A DNA stretch of 61,308 bases from CSSed11-175R1 sp041685735 (GCA_041685735.1 JAWLFE010000014.1:1-61308), one strand, 5' to 3'. Positions 1 through 8,818 are shown, numbered from the stretch's first letter. Numbers and translations: made by a program. The notes: a model not told the origin generated them from the sequence alone.

Positions 1-176
1 AGTTCAGGGAGATGCTCGCCGACTACCGCGGTCTCACCGACGACCCGGGGGAGATCATCGTCCCCGACGTCCCGGATCAGGCGTACCGCGATGCCTGCGT
101 CGAGCTGGGCGTGACCTGGCTGCTGCGGTCACGGTTCGACTACCCCGAGGATCTGTTGGCGGGTCCGCCCAGCTGA
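1..176 (+). CDS. C-terminal end of a protein, possibly a luciferase-like (LLM) flavin monooxygenase
   Basis: An open frame runs from the left edge (first full codon at base 3) to TGA at 174-176, giving the last 57 residues of a protein that starts outside the window. The segment YRDACVELGVTWLLRS followed by a Pro- and Gly-rich end resembles the C-terminus of LLM-class flavin-dependent oxidoreductases, which often end with an alpha-helix, a 'GxTWW' strand and a short tail. The resemblance is short and the catalytic part is not visible, so the family call is tentative; that this is real coding sequence is more secure. Confidence 0.4.
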   Translation, partial: FREMLADYRGLTDDPGEIIVPDVPDQAYRDACVELGVTWLLRSRFDYPEDLLAGPPS

Positions 177-314
177 GCGAGCAGATCGGTACCGGCGCGC
201 CAAGTCGTCGGCGGTGCCGTGCGTCACCTGCGCCCCCAGTCCCGCGACGAACTGTCCATGGCTGGTCCGCGGTCACCGCCGCTAGGGTGGGGTCCCGTCG
301 GCAGCGGAGGAGCG

Positions 315-1916
315 GTGGCACGTGGTACCGCCCAGGGCCCGCAACTGGGCGGGGATGCGGAGCCCGAGCGCGTGGGCCGCCGGGCGAGGACCGCACGATG
401 GCTCGGCCCGCTGGCGGCCATCGTCACCTACCTGCTCGTCCCGGTCGGAGAGGAGGGTCTGACCGACGGCGGGCGGTCCACCGCGGCCGTCGTGGTACTG
501 GTGGCCGTCTGGTGGGTGGGCGAGACCCTGCCGCTCGCGGTCACCTCGCTACTGCCGATCGTTCTGCTGCCGTTGACGGGGGCCCTGGGCCTCGCCGAGA
601 CCACCTCGGCCTACGGCAACCCACTCGTCTTCCTCTTCCTCGGCGGTTTCATCCTGGCGCTGGCCATGCAGCGCTGGGGGTTGCACCGCCGGATCGCCCT
701 GCTCACCATCCGCTCGGTGGGAACCGAGCCGCGACGAATGGTGGGTGGCTTCATGCTGGCCACCGCCGCGCTGTCGATGTGGGTGAGCAACACCGCCACG
801 ACGGTGATGATGCTGCCCATCGGGGTCTCGGTCCTCGCTCTGGTGGCCACGCGGCTGGGTGGTGACACGACCGAGCCGTCAGGGTCGGATGTGGCCCCCG
901 GCGGGACCGCGGTAGACGACTCGACGCCGGACGCCGACGGATCCGTGGTCGCGGCCAGCCCCGCACCGAACCTGGCCGTCGGGCTGATGCTCGGGATCGC
1001 CTACGCGGCCAGCATCGGATCGTTGGCCACGCTGATCGGCACGCCACCGAACACCTTCCTCGCCGGCTTCCTCTCACAGACCTACGGCATCGACCTCGGC
1101 TTCGGTCGGTGGATGCTGATGGCCCTGCCGCTGTCGCTGGTGTTCCTTGTCATCGCCTGGCTGGTGATCACCAGGTGGATGTACCCGCCGGAGATCGACG
1201 AGATCCCCGGGGGCGCCGACCTGATCCGCAACGAGCTCGCCGAGCTCGGCAGGCTGGGGACCGGTGAGCGCAACGTTCTGGCGGTGTTCGTGCTCATGGC
1301 CGGGCTGTGGATCACCCGTTCGCCACTGCAGGACCTGTTCGCCGGCACCCCGCTCGCGGCGATCGATGACCCGATCATCGCGATCGGCGGGGCTGCTCTG
1401 CTGTTCGCCCTGCCCGTCGACGCGGGCCGCGGAGTGTTCACGATGGATTGGGACACTGCCCGTGGGGTGCCCTGGGGTGTGCTGCTGCTGTTCGGCGGGG
1501 GGCTGGCGCTGGCCGCGGGCGTCGCCGAGAACGGTGTGGACGCCTACGTGGGTGGTCGTATCGCTGAGCTGTCCGCGCTGCCGCTCGTGTTGATCATCGC
1601 GACGGTCGCGGTGACCGTGCTGCTGCTCACGGAGCTGACCAGCAACACCGCGACGACGGCGGCGCTCGTGCCCGTCGTTGCGGGTGCGGCCGTCGCCCTG
1701 GACCTCGATCCGGTCACGCTCGCGATCCCCGCGGCGCTGGCAGCCAGCTGCGCATTCGCGCTGCCGGTGGCTACGCCGCCCAACGCCATCGTGTTCGGGT
1801 CCGGGCACGTGACGATCCCGCAGATGGTTCGCGTCGGGCTGGTGCTCAACGTGGTCGGCTCCGTGCTCATCATCATCACCGCGGTCACCTTGGTGCCACT
1901 CGTGTTCATCAGCTGA
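315..1916 (+). CDS. DASS/SLC13-family anion:sodium symporter
   Basis: This is a polytopic membrane protein of about 533 residues in the divalent anion:Na+ symporter family, which imports dicarboxylates, citrate, phosphate or sulfate. Both signature repeats are present: WVSNTATTVMMLPI in the first half and ELTSNTATTAALVPV in the second, the SNT motifs that bind sodium and the carboxylate. A hydrophilic, acidic loop rich in Thr, Ser and Asp (roughly 90 bases around 865-950) separates the first group of helices from the next. I chose GTG at 315 because GGAGG lies at 306-310. An in-frame ATG at 219 would add 32 residues that look non-coding. The substrate cannot be read from sequence. A second DASS gene lies at 54303. 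Confidence 0.85.
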   Translation: MARGTAQGPQLGGDAEPERVGRRARTARWLGPLAAIVTYLLVPVGEEGLTDGGRSTAAVVVLVAVWWVGETLPLAVTSLLPIVLLPLTGALGLAETTSAYGNPLVFLFLGGFILALAMQRWGLHRRIALLTIRSVGTEPRRMVGGFMLATAALSMWVSNTATTVMMLPIGVSVLALVATRLGGDTTEPSGSDVAPGGTAVDDSTPDADGSVVAASPAPNLAVGLMLGIAYAASIGSLATLIGTPPNTFLAGFLSQTYGIDLGFGRWMLMALPLSLVFLVIAWLVITRWMYPPEIDEIPGGADLIRNELAELGRLGTGERNVLAVFVLMAGLWITRSPLQDLFAGTPLAAIDDPIIAIGGAALLFALPVDAGRGVFTMDWDTARGVPWGVLLLFGGGLALAAGVAENGVDAYVGGRIAELSALPLVLIIATVAVTVLLLTELTSNTATTAALVPVVAGAAVALDLDPVTLAIPAALAASCAFALPVATPPNAIVFGSGHVTIPQMVRVGLVLNVVGSVLIIITAVTLVPLVFIS

Positions 1917-1999
1917 GCCTGCGGGGCCGACCGAGATATCCCCCTCAACGACGCGCTCCACCCACCTCGCCTGTCTCCGCTCAGTTGCGGAAGGGACAG

Positions 2000-2137
2000 G
2001 TGACGACGGGCGCCGGGCTCCGACTGATCACCTGCGGCGGTGTCTTCGACACGGCGAGCTCCGCCTACGAGGACGATATCGTCGTCTACGCCCGGTTCGT
2101 CGCGAGCAACGTCACCTCGGACCAAGAGCAGACGTAG
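2000..2137 (+). pseudogene. Sortase remnant (class E/F C-terminal fragment)
   Basis: A 45-codon frame encodes LRLITCGGVFD followed by YEDDIVVYARFV. This is the catalytic-cysteine strand (LITCGG) and the last beta strand of actinobacterial class E/F sortases. The catalytic His region and the Arg-bearing remainder expected about 60-130 residues upstream are absent: bases 1917-1999 hold no continuation in any frame. It is therefore a 3' fragment of a sortase gene, not a working transpeptidase. No sortase substrate gene was seen nearby. Confidence 0.6.
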
Positions 2138-2178
2138 CGTCAGCGCCCGGCCCCCACCAGGACGGCAGTGGGCATCCC

Positions 2179-2313
2179 TCAGCGGAACGGGGCTGTGGCG
2201 TCACCGGTGAGGTTCTCGGCAACCTCGTCGGTGATGACCTCCAGCATCTGACCTGTGCGGCCGGGACTGATGGAGAGCACGCCGTCGATCTGGCCGTGGA
2301 GGACGAGGCCATC
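2179..2313 (-). other. Possible decayed coding remnant
   Basis: On the minus strand an open frame of about 44 codons ends at TGA (2179-2181) and reads DGLVLHGQIDGVLSISPGRT followed by a Glu/Val-rich helix and APFR. Its composition is protein-like, with alternating hydrophobic residues, but there is no start codon or ribosome binding site. It sits directly downstream of the broken PAS/CNB gene. I do not recognise the family. It may be the tail of another decayed gene. Confidence 0.25.
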
Positions 2314-2342
2314 CGACCTTCGTGCTGGGGCCGGCGGCAGGT

Positions 2343-2963
2343 TCAATCGAGCGCAGCACCGATGGTGCGGTTCGCGGTGGCGAGCCGCTCACTGACGATC
2401 TCCGCCAGCCGGCGATGCAGCGCCAGGCTCAGCTCCGGTGCCTCGCGTTCCATGCGGGCGAGCATCTGTGCGGTCAGTACCTCGACGGTCACGTCGGTGT
2501 CCGCGACCACGGTCGCTGTGGTGGGGCGATCGAGCAGTAGGCTCATCTCGCCGACGATGGACCGGGACGATGTCCACCTGGTGGACCGTCTCCGGTGATC
2601 GGATGCCCTGGTGACGGAACGAACAGGTCTCACCCGCTGACGCTGCCTTGTACTGGGCCGCGAGGATGGACGCCTCCGGCTCTGGCACGACATCGTGGAC
2701 CGTCCGGCCGATCAGTTCATCCGTGTTCCAGCCCACCTGAACGAGCCCGGTGCCGCCCGCGGCGACGTAGCGCAGATCCCGATCGATGGCCAGAACGGCC
2801 ATGTCCTGGGGGTGTCGAGCAGCGCAACCGTTTCTTGGGCATCGAGGTCGACCGGTGGCCGAACCGCCTCCGTGCCTGCTGAAGTGTGGATGTCTGTCGG
2901 GCCGGAGGTTCCGCTCTCGTCCAAGTCATCTGCCTCGTGTCGCGCCGCGGGTCCTTCGATCAT
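2343..2963 (-). pseudogene. Broken PAS plus cyclic-nucleotide-binding-domain regulator
   Basis: Three minus-strand frames hold successive parts of one signalling protein. The first (ATG at 2963) ends in VDLDAQETVALLDTP. A one-base shift in the G5 run at 2808-2812 moves the frame to QDMAVLAIDRDLRYV and a PAS core (GWNTDELIGRTVHDVVPEPE). Near 2555-2570 the PAS domain is cut short and a third frame resumes in the middle of a Crp-type beta-roll (VGEMSLLLDRPTTATVVADTD), finishing with a helix and TGA at 2343. The PAS end and most of the CNB roll are missing, so an internal deletion accompanies the frameshifts. No intact product can be made. Confidence 0.6.
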
Positions 2964-3171
2964 GCGGCTGCCGGGGCGGCGCCGAAAAGCGCCGACCGCG
3001 AGGCGAGCCCGTGTGGCTCAGCCTAGGTCAGCGCCACAACCAGGGGTGGCGCCACGTCCGCCGTCGCCACCCCTGCAAGCGGGCCGGCTCGCGTCGACGC
3101 AGGTCTCCGCCTCCATCCACCGCAACCCCGATGGGTCTCCGCGACCCTCGCTTCGGATCGGAGCCGGGTGA

Positions 3172-3188
3172 TCACCCGAAACGGGTGA
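3172..3188. promoter_or_regulatory. TCACCCG box A, perfect 7-3-7 palindrome
   Basis: TCACCCGAAACGGGTGA, two perfect heptamer arms around AAA. An extra GGGTGA half-site abuts it on the left, giving GGGTGATCACCC. It is one of nine such sites in the window. No TASCGT element is found 22 nt away on either strand, so its target is unclear: the decayed PAS/CNB gene to the left or the LapA-like gene to the right. Confidence 0.6.
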
Positions 3189-3315
3189 AGCACGCTGCTT
3201 CAGGCACTCGAGCACGTGCGCGCCGGCGGTGCACCTGACCCCATCGAGATCGCGGGTGGCATCGCACACAGCAACCTGTCCGGTCCGTCGCTGACGCATG
3301 TCTTGCGGACGAAGC

Positions 3316-3362
3316 TCACCCGAGAGGGGTGAGGAATCGGCCGTCGCCGCCGGCCTAGCGTT
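3316..3362 (+). promoter_or_regulatory. TCACCCG box B with -10-like TAGCGTT, promoter of the LapA-like gene
   Basis: The operator TCACCCGAGAGGGGTGA (3316-3332) differs from the palindrome consensus at one base. TAGCGTT follows at 3356-3362, 23 nt after the box. The ATG of the LapA-like gene is about 100 nt further on. The same box-to-TAGCGTT geometry is seen at 4081 and 7814, which supports a shared activator-dependent promoter. Confidence 0.6.
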
Positions 3363-3460
3363 GGTCCACCACGGGGCTTGACTTGATGCCTCCCGCTGTC
3401 GCTGCACGACGGGTGCATCTGCATGCAACCAACCCGGGCGATGCGACAGGGAGATGACCG

Positions 3461-3703
3461 ATGGGTGAACACGACACGGGAGCCTCCGGTGCGGGGCGAG
3501 GAGGGACGCTACGCCCACGGCAGGTGGCGGCGCTGCTCCTCGCAGTCGTCGCGGTGGTGTTCGTACTTCAGAACCGGGGTGAGACCACGCTCGCCTTCTT
3601 CGGGTTGAGCTTCGCCGCGCCGCTGTGGCTCTACACGCTCATCGCGTTGCTGGTCGGTTGGCTCATCGGTGCCTTGTTCTCGCGTCGGCAGCGGTCAGGC
3701 TGA
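3461..3703 (+). CDS. LapA-family (DUF1049) small membrane protein
   Basis: An 80-residue protein with a polar Gly-rich head, then two membrane helices: residues about 20-38 (RQVAALLLAVVAVVFVLQN) and about 50-72 (LWLYTLIALLVGWLIGALF), ending in a short basic tail. The FVLQN motif after the first helix is typical of LapA-domain proteins, which in Gram-negatives assist lipopolysaccharide assembly. Actinobacterial members are envelope proteins of unknown role. The start is the ATG at 3461 behind a weak AGGGAG. Box B lies upstream. The gene stands alone, consistent with an envelope-stress type regulon. Confidence 0.7.
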   Translation: MGEHDTGASGAGRGGTLRPRQVAALLLAVVAVVFVLQNRGETTLAFFGLSFAAPLWLYTLIALLVGWLIGALFSRRQRSG

Positions 3704-3730
3704 CTGTCGGGGGAGAGGTAGCCGCAGTGC

Positions 3731-3943
3731 TCAGATCCCGCGGCTCGGTCGAGCGGGGCACAGGCCGCAAGGCCGGGACCGGGCGTCGTCATCGAACAGG
3801 GCGTTGACGCTCTGCTGCTCCAGGTCGCGCAGCCGCACGATCGGTGCTGCCGTGAGGTTCGGGGTGAGATGCCCGCTCAGAACCAACGCCAGGTGCGCCG
3901 ATGGTCGGACCTGGCACGCCCTCGACCCCGTCGGCAGTCCCAC
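3731..3943 (-). CDS. Possible small protein with a CxxC motif
   Basis: A 70-residue minus-strand frame starting at GTG 3943 behind GGAGAA. The C-terminal half (NLTAAPIVRLRDLEQQSVNA, then a PCGLC motif) looks more protein-like than the shadow frames around it. No homologue is recognised and the gene could be spurious. It lies in the otherwise gene-free stretch 3704-4173. Confidence 0.25.
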   Translation of the reverse strand: MGLPTGSRACQVRPSAHLALVLSGHLTPNLTAAPIVRLRDLEQQSVNALFDDDARSRPCGLCPARPSRGI

Positions 3944-4080
3944 CGTTCTCCGAGTCGGCTGTGGTCAGGCGCTGGATCGTCACGATGTGGGGTCATGATC
4001 CTCGTCCAGGGGCACTCGGATGGGGTGGCTGCAGGACCCGCGGCGCGAACGGGGCCGATGGACGGCATGCCTGGTGCTGG

Positions 4081-4126
4081 CCACCCGGATCGGGTGAGGT
4101 GGGCCACTGTGGTGCTGCGTAGCGTT
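4081..4126 (+). promoter_or_regulatory. TCACCCG box C with TAGCGTT, promoter of DUF1269 gene 1
   Basis: The box CCACCCGGATCGGGTGA (4081-4097) is followed after exactly 22 nt by TAGCGTT (4120-4126). The start codon of the downstream gene is at 4174. If TAGCGT is the -10 hexamer, the box centre falls near -43, overlapping the -35 position as expected for a class II activator. Confidence 0.65.
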
Positions 4127-4173
4127 CGACCGGCTGGCGATCCAGTCGGCGGTGCTCTGAGGGATCAACGATC

Positions 4174-4890
4174 ATGGCTGTTGTAGGGACGCTGCTTCTC
4201 GCGCTGTTCGCTGATGAGGAGCAGGCAGGCCACCTCCTCGTTGAGTTCGAAGGCCATCGCAGCGATGCGGCGTGCGGCATCGTGGATGCGGCGACGCTGT
4301 GCAAGGACGAGGCGAGCGTGCTCAGGGTCACCCACGCGTGGTATCGCGATGGCCGTGGCATGTTCGTCGGGGGCATCATCGCCACGTTCCTCAGCGGTCT
4401 GGCGGGGCCGGTGATGGCGGCCACCGCCGGTGGCCGCGTGCTCGGTGCCCTGCGTGGTCGGCTCCACAGCGCACCGCTGAAGTTCGAGTTGCTCACCGTC
4501 GGTGAACAGCTACCACTCGGGTCGTCGCTCATGGTCGTTGTCGTCGAACCCGGAGCAGGCGACCGACTCAGCAGCGAGTTGCGGGTGGCTGCCGAGACCG
4601 TGCTCACCTACGACCTCCGGCCGCCGGTCGTGGACCAGTTCGACCATGGCGGCAACGTGGCCTTCCTGTTCCCACCGGACGGTGAGCTGAACGCCGGGGC
4701 CGGGTCTGTGGCCGCCGGTGGCGGCCGCGGTCACGTCTGTGCACCTCTTCGCGCCGAGGACGCCATCATCATCAGCGCGGCGACCCTCTGCGACGAGATG
4801 CTGCCGCCAGCGCGCAGGTCCGTTGGAGCGCCGGAAGTCAGCAGAACCCGTCGTGCACCTGGTCCGGCGGCAGGTTCCACGGGGCGGTGA
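4174..4890 (+). CDS. DUF1269-like protein, paralogue 1
   Basis: A 238-residue protein. Residues 1-50 form an alpha/beta ferredoxin-like half with a central CGIVDAATLCKDEASVLRVT strand. Residues about 65-95 are a glycine-rich hydrophobic stretch (GGIIATFLSGLAGPVMAATA), followed by RLHSAPLKFELLTVGEQLPLGSS, the hallmark of DUF1269 proteins, where the glycine segment probably inserts into or lies along the membrane. It is clearly related to the 8819 gene in the same order of motifs. Molecular function is unknown. Start: ATG 4174, with GAGGG ten bases upstream; no better site was seen. Preceded by promoter C; the LuxR gene follows 183 bases downstream. Confidence 0.65.
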   Translation: MAVVGTLLLALFADEEQAGHLLVEFEGHRSDAACGIVDAATLCKDEASVLRVTHAWYRDGRGMFVGGIIATFLSGLAGPVMAATAGGRVLGALRGRLHSAPLKFELLTVGEQLPLGSSLMVVVVEPGAGDRLSSELRVAAETVLTYDLRPPVVDQFDHGGNVAFLFPPDGELNAGAGSVAAGGGRGHVCAPLRAEDAIIISAATLCDEMLPPARRSVGAPEVSRTRRAPGPAAGSTGR

Positions 4891-5073
4891 CCTGGACCCA
4901 TTGCTAGGTGCAGGGCGGACCGTGGGTTCACGCTGTCGTCGACGCAGCGTGCCGAAGAGCATGCGATGTCGATGAGAAGGCCAACGGTACGTTTGCTCCG
5001 AACGGCCCACTGAGCGCGACTAACCGGTTGGTCGACGACCGGTCCCGGGTGCGAGGGACGCGGAGAGAGCGAC

Positions 5074-7740
5074 GTGGAGCAACGGCCTCCGACCAACGGT
5101 GCGGTCCTCCGTCGCCGCATACCGGCAAGCAAGGTGTCGACACCCGAGTTGCCGGCTGCCGGTCTGGTGGCGACCCGGGCGTCTCGGCTCCTTGCCGGTT
5201 CACACGCAGCGGTCACCCTGGTGCTTGCACCGCCTGGCGCGGGCAAGACGCTTGCGTTGACCCACTGGGCACGGAGCACGAAGGGGCTCAGCGACCGGGT
5301 GGCGTGGGCGACACTCGACCAGAGCGACGACGATGCTGTGAGCTTGTGGGAGACGCTGCTCGCCGCACTGCGCTCCAACCCGCGGGTTGCCTCCGATCCC
5401 CGGATCGCCGAGCTGTCGGCGGCGTTCGGAGCGGACGAGACGCTGATCGCGGAGCTGGGCGCGATCATCGGGTCGCGGGACCGGCCGGTGGTGTTGGTGC
5501 TCGACGACCTGCACGAGATCACGGACCCCGAGGCGCTGGCGAGCCTCGATCTGCTGCTGCGCTTGCGGCCCCCGGGGCTGTCTCTGGTCCTCAGTGCCCG
5601 CTCCCGGCCGGAACTTGCACTGCACCAGGTGCGGCTCGACGGCTCCTTGCTGGAACTCGGTCCCGCCGACTTCGTACTGAGCGTCGAAGAGTCGCGGGCC
5701 GTGCTCGAGTACCTCGGGCACGACCTCGACGACGACACCGTCGAGGTGTTCTGGCAGCGGACCGAGGGCTGGATGGCGGGTCTCCGCCTCGCTGCCATCG
5801 AGCTCGGCAGAGGCGGGAACCCGATGGCCCTGGCTCGAACCTTCGGGGGGACGACCCCGACGGTCGCTGAGCTGCTCGTCGCTGAGGTGCTCGATCAGCT
5901 CCCCATCGAGCTCCGAGAGTTCCTGTTGGCAACGGGCGGTTGCCGCGAGCTCACCCCCGCCCTCGCGGAGCGTCTCACGGGACGAAGCGACGCCGGTGCG
6001 GTGCTCGATGATCTGCACCAGCGCAATGCCTTGACCCACCGGCTGATCCAGGGGGACGGGGCGGAGCCGGTCTACCGCTACCACGATCTGCTGCGTGATC
6101 TCCTCGGAAGCGAACTGCGGCGCACCGACCTCGCCAGGTGGCGTCAGCTCCAGAGCGTCTTGTCTGAGTGGTACGGCACGTCTCAGGACTGGCGCCTGGC
6201 GCTGGAGCACGCGGTCGGCTCGGCGGACATCACCCAGGTCCGTGCCGTACTGCGTCACGCCGGCATCGGCCTGGTGCTCGACGGAGCAGGGCCGCTGATC
6301 GAGCGACTGCTCGACCAGGCACCCGAGGCATGGCGCGCCGATCCAGTGATCGGGTCATCGCTGGCTGCGGCGGCGCTGGCACGATACGACCCCGTCGCCA
6401 CGGATCGGCACCTCGCGGCTCGGAACGTGTCCGCGATGGTCGACGAGGCGACACCGGCAGATCCCTGGATCGCCGCCCTGTGTGCCACGATCGACCTGCA
6501 CCGATCGCGGTTCGGACCCGAGGTCGCCGAGGCACTGCAGGTTGCCGAGGTCACCGGCGTTGGAGACACCGGCGACGTCGACCTCGATCTGCTCGGCCTG
6601 ATCCAGACGGGTGTGAACCGGATCCGGGTCGGTGCGCTCGAGCGGTCTCAACGCGACCTTCAGGACGCGCTGCGCCTAGCCATCTCCACCGGACGTGACT
6701 TCTCCGCGGTCATGTGCCTGGGCAACCTCGCCGCGCTCGCCACCATCAACGGCAGGTTCTCCGAGTTCAATCACTTCCGCGAGCAGGCTCTGCGCATCGC
6801 TCGCCTGCGGGGTTGGTACGGCAGCCAGTTGACCGCGCAACTTCACGTGCTCGGCGGGTGGTGGGCGCTCCTGCGTGACGATGGCGACACCGTGCGTCGC
6901 GAGATCCAGGCCCTGCCCGGGACGTCGACGACGGTAGGTAATCCGGACATGCGCGTCGGTGCCGCCGCCCTGCGGGCGTTGGCGGACGGTCTTGACGGAG
7001 CCCCCCCTCGGGACGTCGCGGCGGGTCTCCGGATGGCCTGGGAGCAACTCGCCGATGCCCAGACGAGCCCGGCACTGGCCTGCATGCTGATCCCCTGGGA
7101 GGTCAAGCTGTGGCTGGCGGCGGAAGATCACGTGGCCGCGCATCAGGCCGCGCGACGTCGGGAGGGCGACCTCGAGGGCAGCGCGGAGCAGGCGTTCATC
7201 GAGGTCATGCTCGCCCGTGAGGGTGGTGTGCCTGCCAGCAAGGCACGGCGGGGGTTGGCCGCGACCCGTGACGGTGACAGACCGGCTCGGTTCGCTGCCA
7301 TGCGGATCTGGCTGTGGTTGGTGGACGCGCAACTGGCCGCGGAGGTCGGCGCCCAGCAGGCGTCTTTCGAGGCCTTGACACAGGCGGTGCGCCTCGCGGC
7401 GCCGGACCGACTCGTCGGGCTGGTGGTCGCCGCAGGCCCGGGGATCCCGGCGCTGCTGGTCGCGAACCGTGGTCGGTTCGGGCGACACGAGGACTTCGTC
7501 GATGCGGTCCTCGAACGTGCATGGGGCGAAGCGGACTGGACCGGCGCTGAAGCCCTGACCCCCACGGAGCGAGAGATCCTGCGCGAGCTTCCCACCCACC
7601 GTTCCGTGGCGGAGATCGCTGCTCTCCGTGGTGTCTCGGTGAACACCGTCAAGACCCACCTGAAGGGCATCTACCGCAAGCTCGGAGCAACGGGGCGGCG
7701 CGAGGCGGTGGACGCGGCCAGAGCGCAGAACCTGCTGTGA
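5074..7740 (+). CDS. LuxR-family ATP-binding regulator of the MalT/LAL type, copy 1
   Basis: An 888-residue large ATP-binding LuxR-type regulator. The Walker A motif is APPGAGKT at about residue 51, the Walker B-like LVLDDLHEI at about 145, and RTEGWMAGLRLAAIEL is the conserved winged-helix/STAND signature. The middle is a helical repeat (TPR-like) sensor region. The C-terminal 60 residues are a GerE-type helix-turn-helix (LTPTEREIL then VSVNTVKTHLKGIYRKLGA). Such proteins bind inducer and ATP, oligomerise and activate transcription. Start: GTG 5074 with GGAGAG upstream. A stem-loop follows the stop. Its recognition helix is nearly identical to copy 2 at 12115, and TCACCCG boxes flank it, so it is a prime candidate for binding them. 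Confidence 0.9.
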   Translation: MEQRPPTNGAVLRRRIPASKVSTPELPAAGLVATRASRLLAGSHAAVTLVLAPPGAGKTLALTHWARSTKGLSDRVAWATLDQSDDDAVSLWETLLAALRSNPRVASDPRIAELSAAFGADETLIAELGAIIGSRDRPVVLVLDDLHEITDPEALASLDLLLRLRPPGLSLVLSARSRPELALHQVRLDGSLLELGPADFVLSVEESRAVLEYLGHDLDDDTVEVFWQRTEGWMAGLRLAAIELGRGGNPMALARTFGGTTPTVAELLVAEVLDQLPIELREFLLATGGCRELTPALAERLTGRSDAGAVLDDLHQRNALTHRLIQGDGAEPVYRYHDLLRDLLGSELRRTDLARWRQLQSVLSEWYGTSQDWRLALEHAVGSADITQVRAVLRHAGIGLVLDGAGPLIERLLDQAPEAWRADPVIGSSLAAAALARYDPVATDRHLAARNVSAMVDEATPADPWIAALCATIDLHRSRFGPEVAEALQVAEVTGVGDTGDVDLDLLGLIQTGVNRIRVGALERSQRDLQDALRLAISTGRDFSAVMCLGNLAALATINGRFSEFNHFREQALRIARLRGWYGSQLTAQLHVLGGWWALLRDDGDTVRREIQALPGTSTTVGNPDMRVGAAALRALADGLDGAPPRDVAAGLRMAWEQLADAQTSPALACMLIPWEVKLWLAAEDHVAAHQAARRREGDLEGSAEQAFIEVMLAREGGVPASKARRGLAATRDGDRPARFAAMRIWLWLVDAQLAAEVGAQQASFEALTQAVRLAAPDRLVGLVVAAGPGIPALLVANRGRFGRHEDFVDAVLERAWGEADWTGAEALTPTEREILRELPTHRSVAEIAALRGVSVNTVKTHLKGIYRKLGATGRREAVDAARAQNLL

Positions 7741-7766
7741 CGCCGTCGGGCCTGGTGGCCCCGGCG
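7741..7766 (+). terminator. Stem-loop after LuxR copy 1
   Basis: Arms CGCCG-TC-GGGCC and GGCCCCGGCG around a TGGT loop form a 10-pair GC-rich stem with a two-base bulge, starting right after the stop codon. There is no strong T tract, as is usual in such genomes. Confidence 0.4.
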
Positions 7767-7813
7767 TACGGACCCCTCAGGCCTGGCAGCGCGACGAGTG
7801 ACCGTGCGTGGTT

Positions 7814-7859
7814 TCACCCGGTCTGGGTGACGTGGGGTAGGTCCCTCGTTCGTAGCGTT
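7814..7859 (+). promoter_or_regulatory. TCACCCG box D with TAGCGTT, promoter of the membrane protein/DUF1269/aquaporin group
   Basis: The box TCACCCGGTCTGGGTGA (7814-7830) is followed after 22 nt by TAGCGTT (7853-7859). The ATG at 7964 lies about 100 nt further on. The arrangement matches promoters B and C. Genes 7964, 8819 and 9542 run in the same direction with gaps of 39-66 bases and could be read from here. Confidence 0.65.
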
Positions 7860-7963
7860 CTCCGGTGAATGACGTGCTTGGCGTCGACCTTTCGGTGGGC
7901 GCCTAGTCGTCTGTCAGTCGCCACCGCCAGTCGTCACCGTCCGCAACCGCTCGCAGGTCAACC

Positions 7964-8779
7964 ATGACTAGTCGCCGCTCTCGCAGCTACCCGATCCCAC
8001 ACCTGTTCATGCTCGCTTCGGTTGCCGTCGTGGCGATCACGGCGATGACGGCGGAGGCGAGCGCCGAGGTGGTGGAGGGCTCCTGCGCCGGCACCGTGAC
8101 GATCAACGGTGAGTTCGTCACCGACGCAGACCGCTCGGTGGTGGCACCAGCCGTGATCGCCGAGAGCGGCACCGCCCAGATCGAAGGCAGCTTCGACCGT
8201 GCGCCATCCGACGCGGCCGTGGCCTACCGCGGTGAGCTACGGGGGCGGCACGCCTTCGGCAGCTGGCCCATCGTCTCGTGGTCCGGTCAGTCCCGCACTC
8301 CCGAGGTGGACGCCACCGAGCCGTACGCGCTTCCGGCGTTCATCCCGCGAGGGAGTGGTGCGGTGCCGCTGGACCTCGACGTCGAGTTCGGCGACGACAC
8401 CTGCCAGATCGCGGGAGCGGTGGCCGTCGTGGGGCCAACCTTCGATGGGCTCACGGTCGGATCGCTTGTCACCACGCTGCTTCTGTTGAGTGCAACCATC
8501 GCCGCCGGCCGTGCTGGATCCCGGGGTCGCGGACGGCCGCTCGTCGGTCTGTTCGTCGGACTGCTTGCCGGTCTCGCGGGCGCGGCGACCCTGTTCGGTG
8601 CGGGCGCCATCGCCTTCGACAGCATCCTCTGGTGGATCGCGCCATTCGTGCTCGGGGCGCTCGGTATCGCGCTCGGGGTCGCGGCGCCGTTCGGGCGAGA
8701 CACAGGGGGCCGCGAGCTGCTGACGCCGGGCACCAGCGGCTCCGGCGAACGCGACACCCCAAGGACGGACCGCGCCTAG
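7964..8779 (+). CDS. Exported membrane protein with N-terminal signal and three C-terminal helices
   Basis: A 271-residue protein without a recognised family. Residues 1-35 form a signal peptide (basic RRSRSYPIPH, hydrophobic core, AEASA cleavage-like end). Residues about 36-165 are a beta-rich extracytoplasmic domain with two cysteines (SCAGTV and DDTCQIAG) that could form a disulfide. Three hydrophobic helices follow (about 165-183, 193-216, 222-245), then a polar cytoplasmic-type tail. Start: ATG 7964 with AGGTCA upstream. It sits first behind promoter D, ahead of DUF1269 paralogue 2 and an aquaporin. An envelope role is likely, but no biochemical function can be assigned. Confidence 0.6.
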   Translation: MTSRRSRSYPIPHLFMLASVAVVAITAMTAEASAEVVEGSCAGTVTINGEFVTDADRSVVAPAVIAESGTAQIEGSFDRAPSDAAVAYRGELRGRHAFGSWPIVSWSGQSRTPEVDATEPYALPAFIPRGSGAVPLDLDVEFGDDTCQIAGAVAVVGPTFDGLTVGSLVTTLLLLSATIAAGRAGSRGRGRPLVGLFVGLLAGLAGAATLFGAGAIAFDSILWWIAPFVLGALGIALGVAAPFGRDTGGRELLTPGTSGSGERDTPRTDRA

Positions 8780-8818
8780 CGGCGCGGAACGACGACCAGA
8801 ACGACCTCAGGAGTGATC

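Larger units (their letters stand above)
2964..3460. other. Gene-free stretch with two palindromic boxes
   Basis: About 500 bases without a convincing gene. It contains the perfect palindrome at 3172-3188 and the box plus -10-like element at 3316-3362, both listed separately. The remaining sequence holds only frames with arginine-rich, shadow-like translations. Confidence 0.5.

Noticed and set aside
2808..2812. Treating the PAS/CNB gene as intact with one G-run error
   Set aside because: Correcting the G run restores the PAS domain only. The PAS end and the first half of the CNB roll are still absent and a second frame change remains near 2560.
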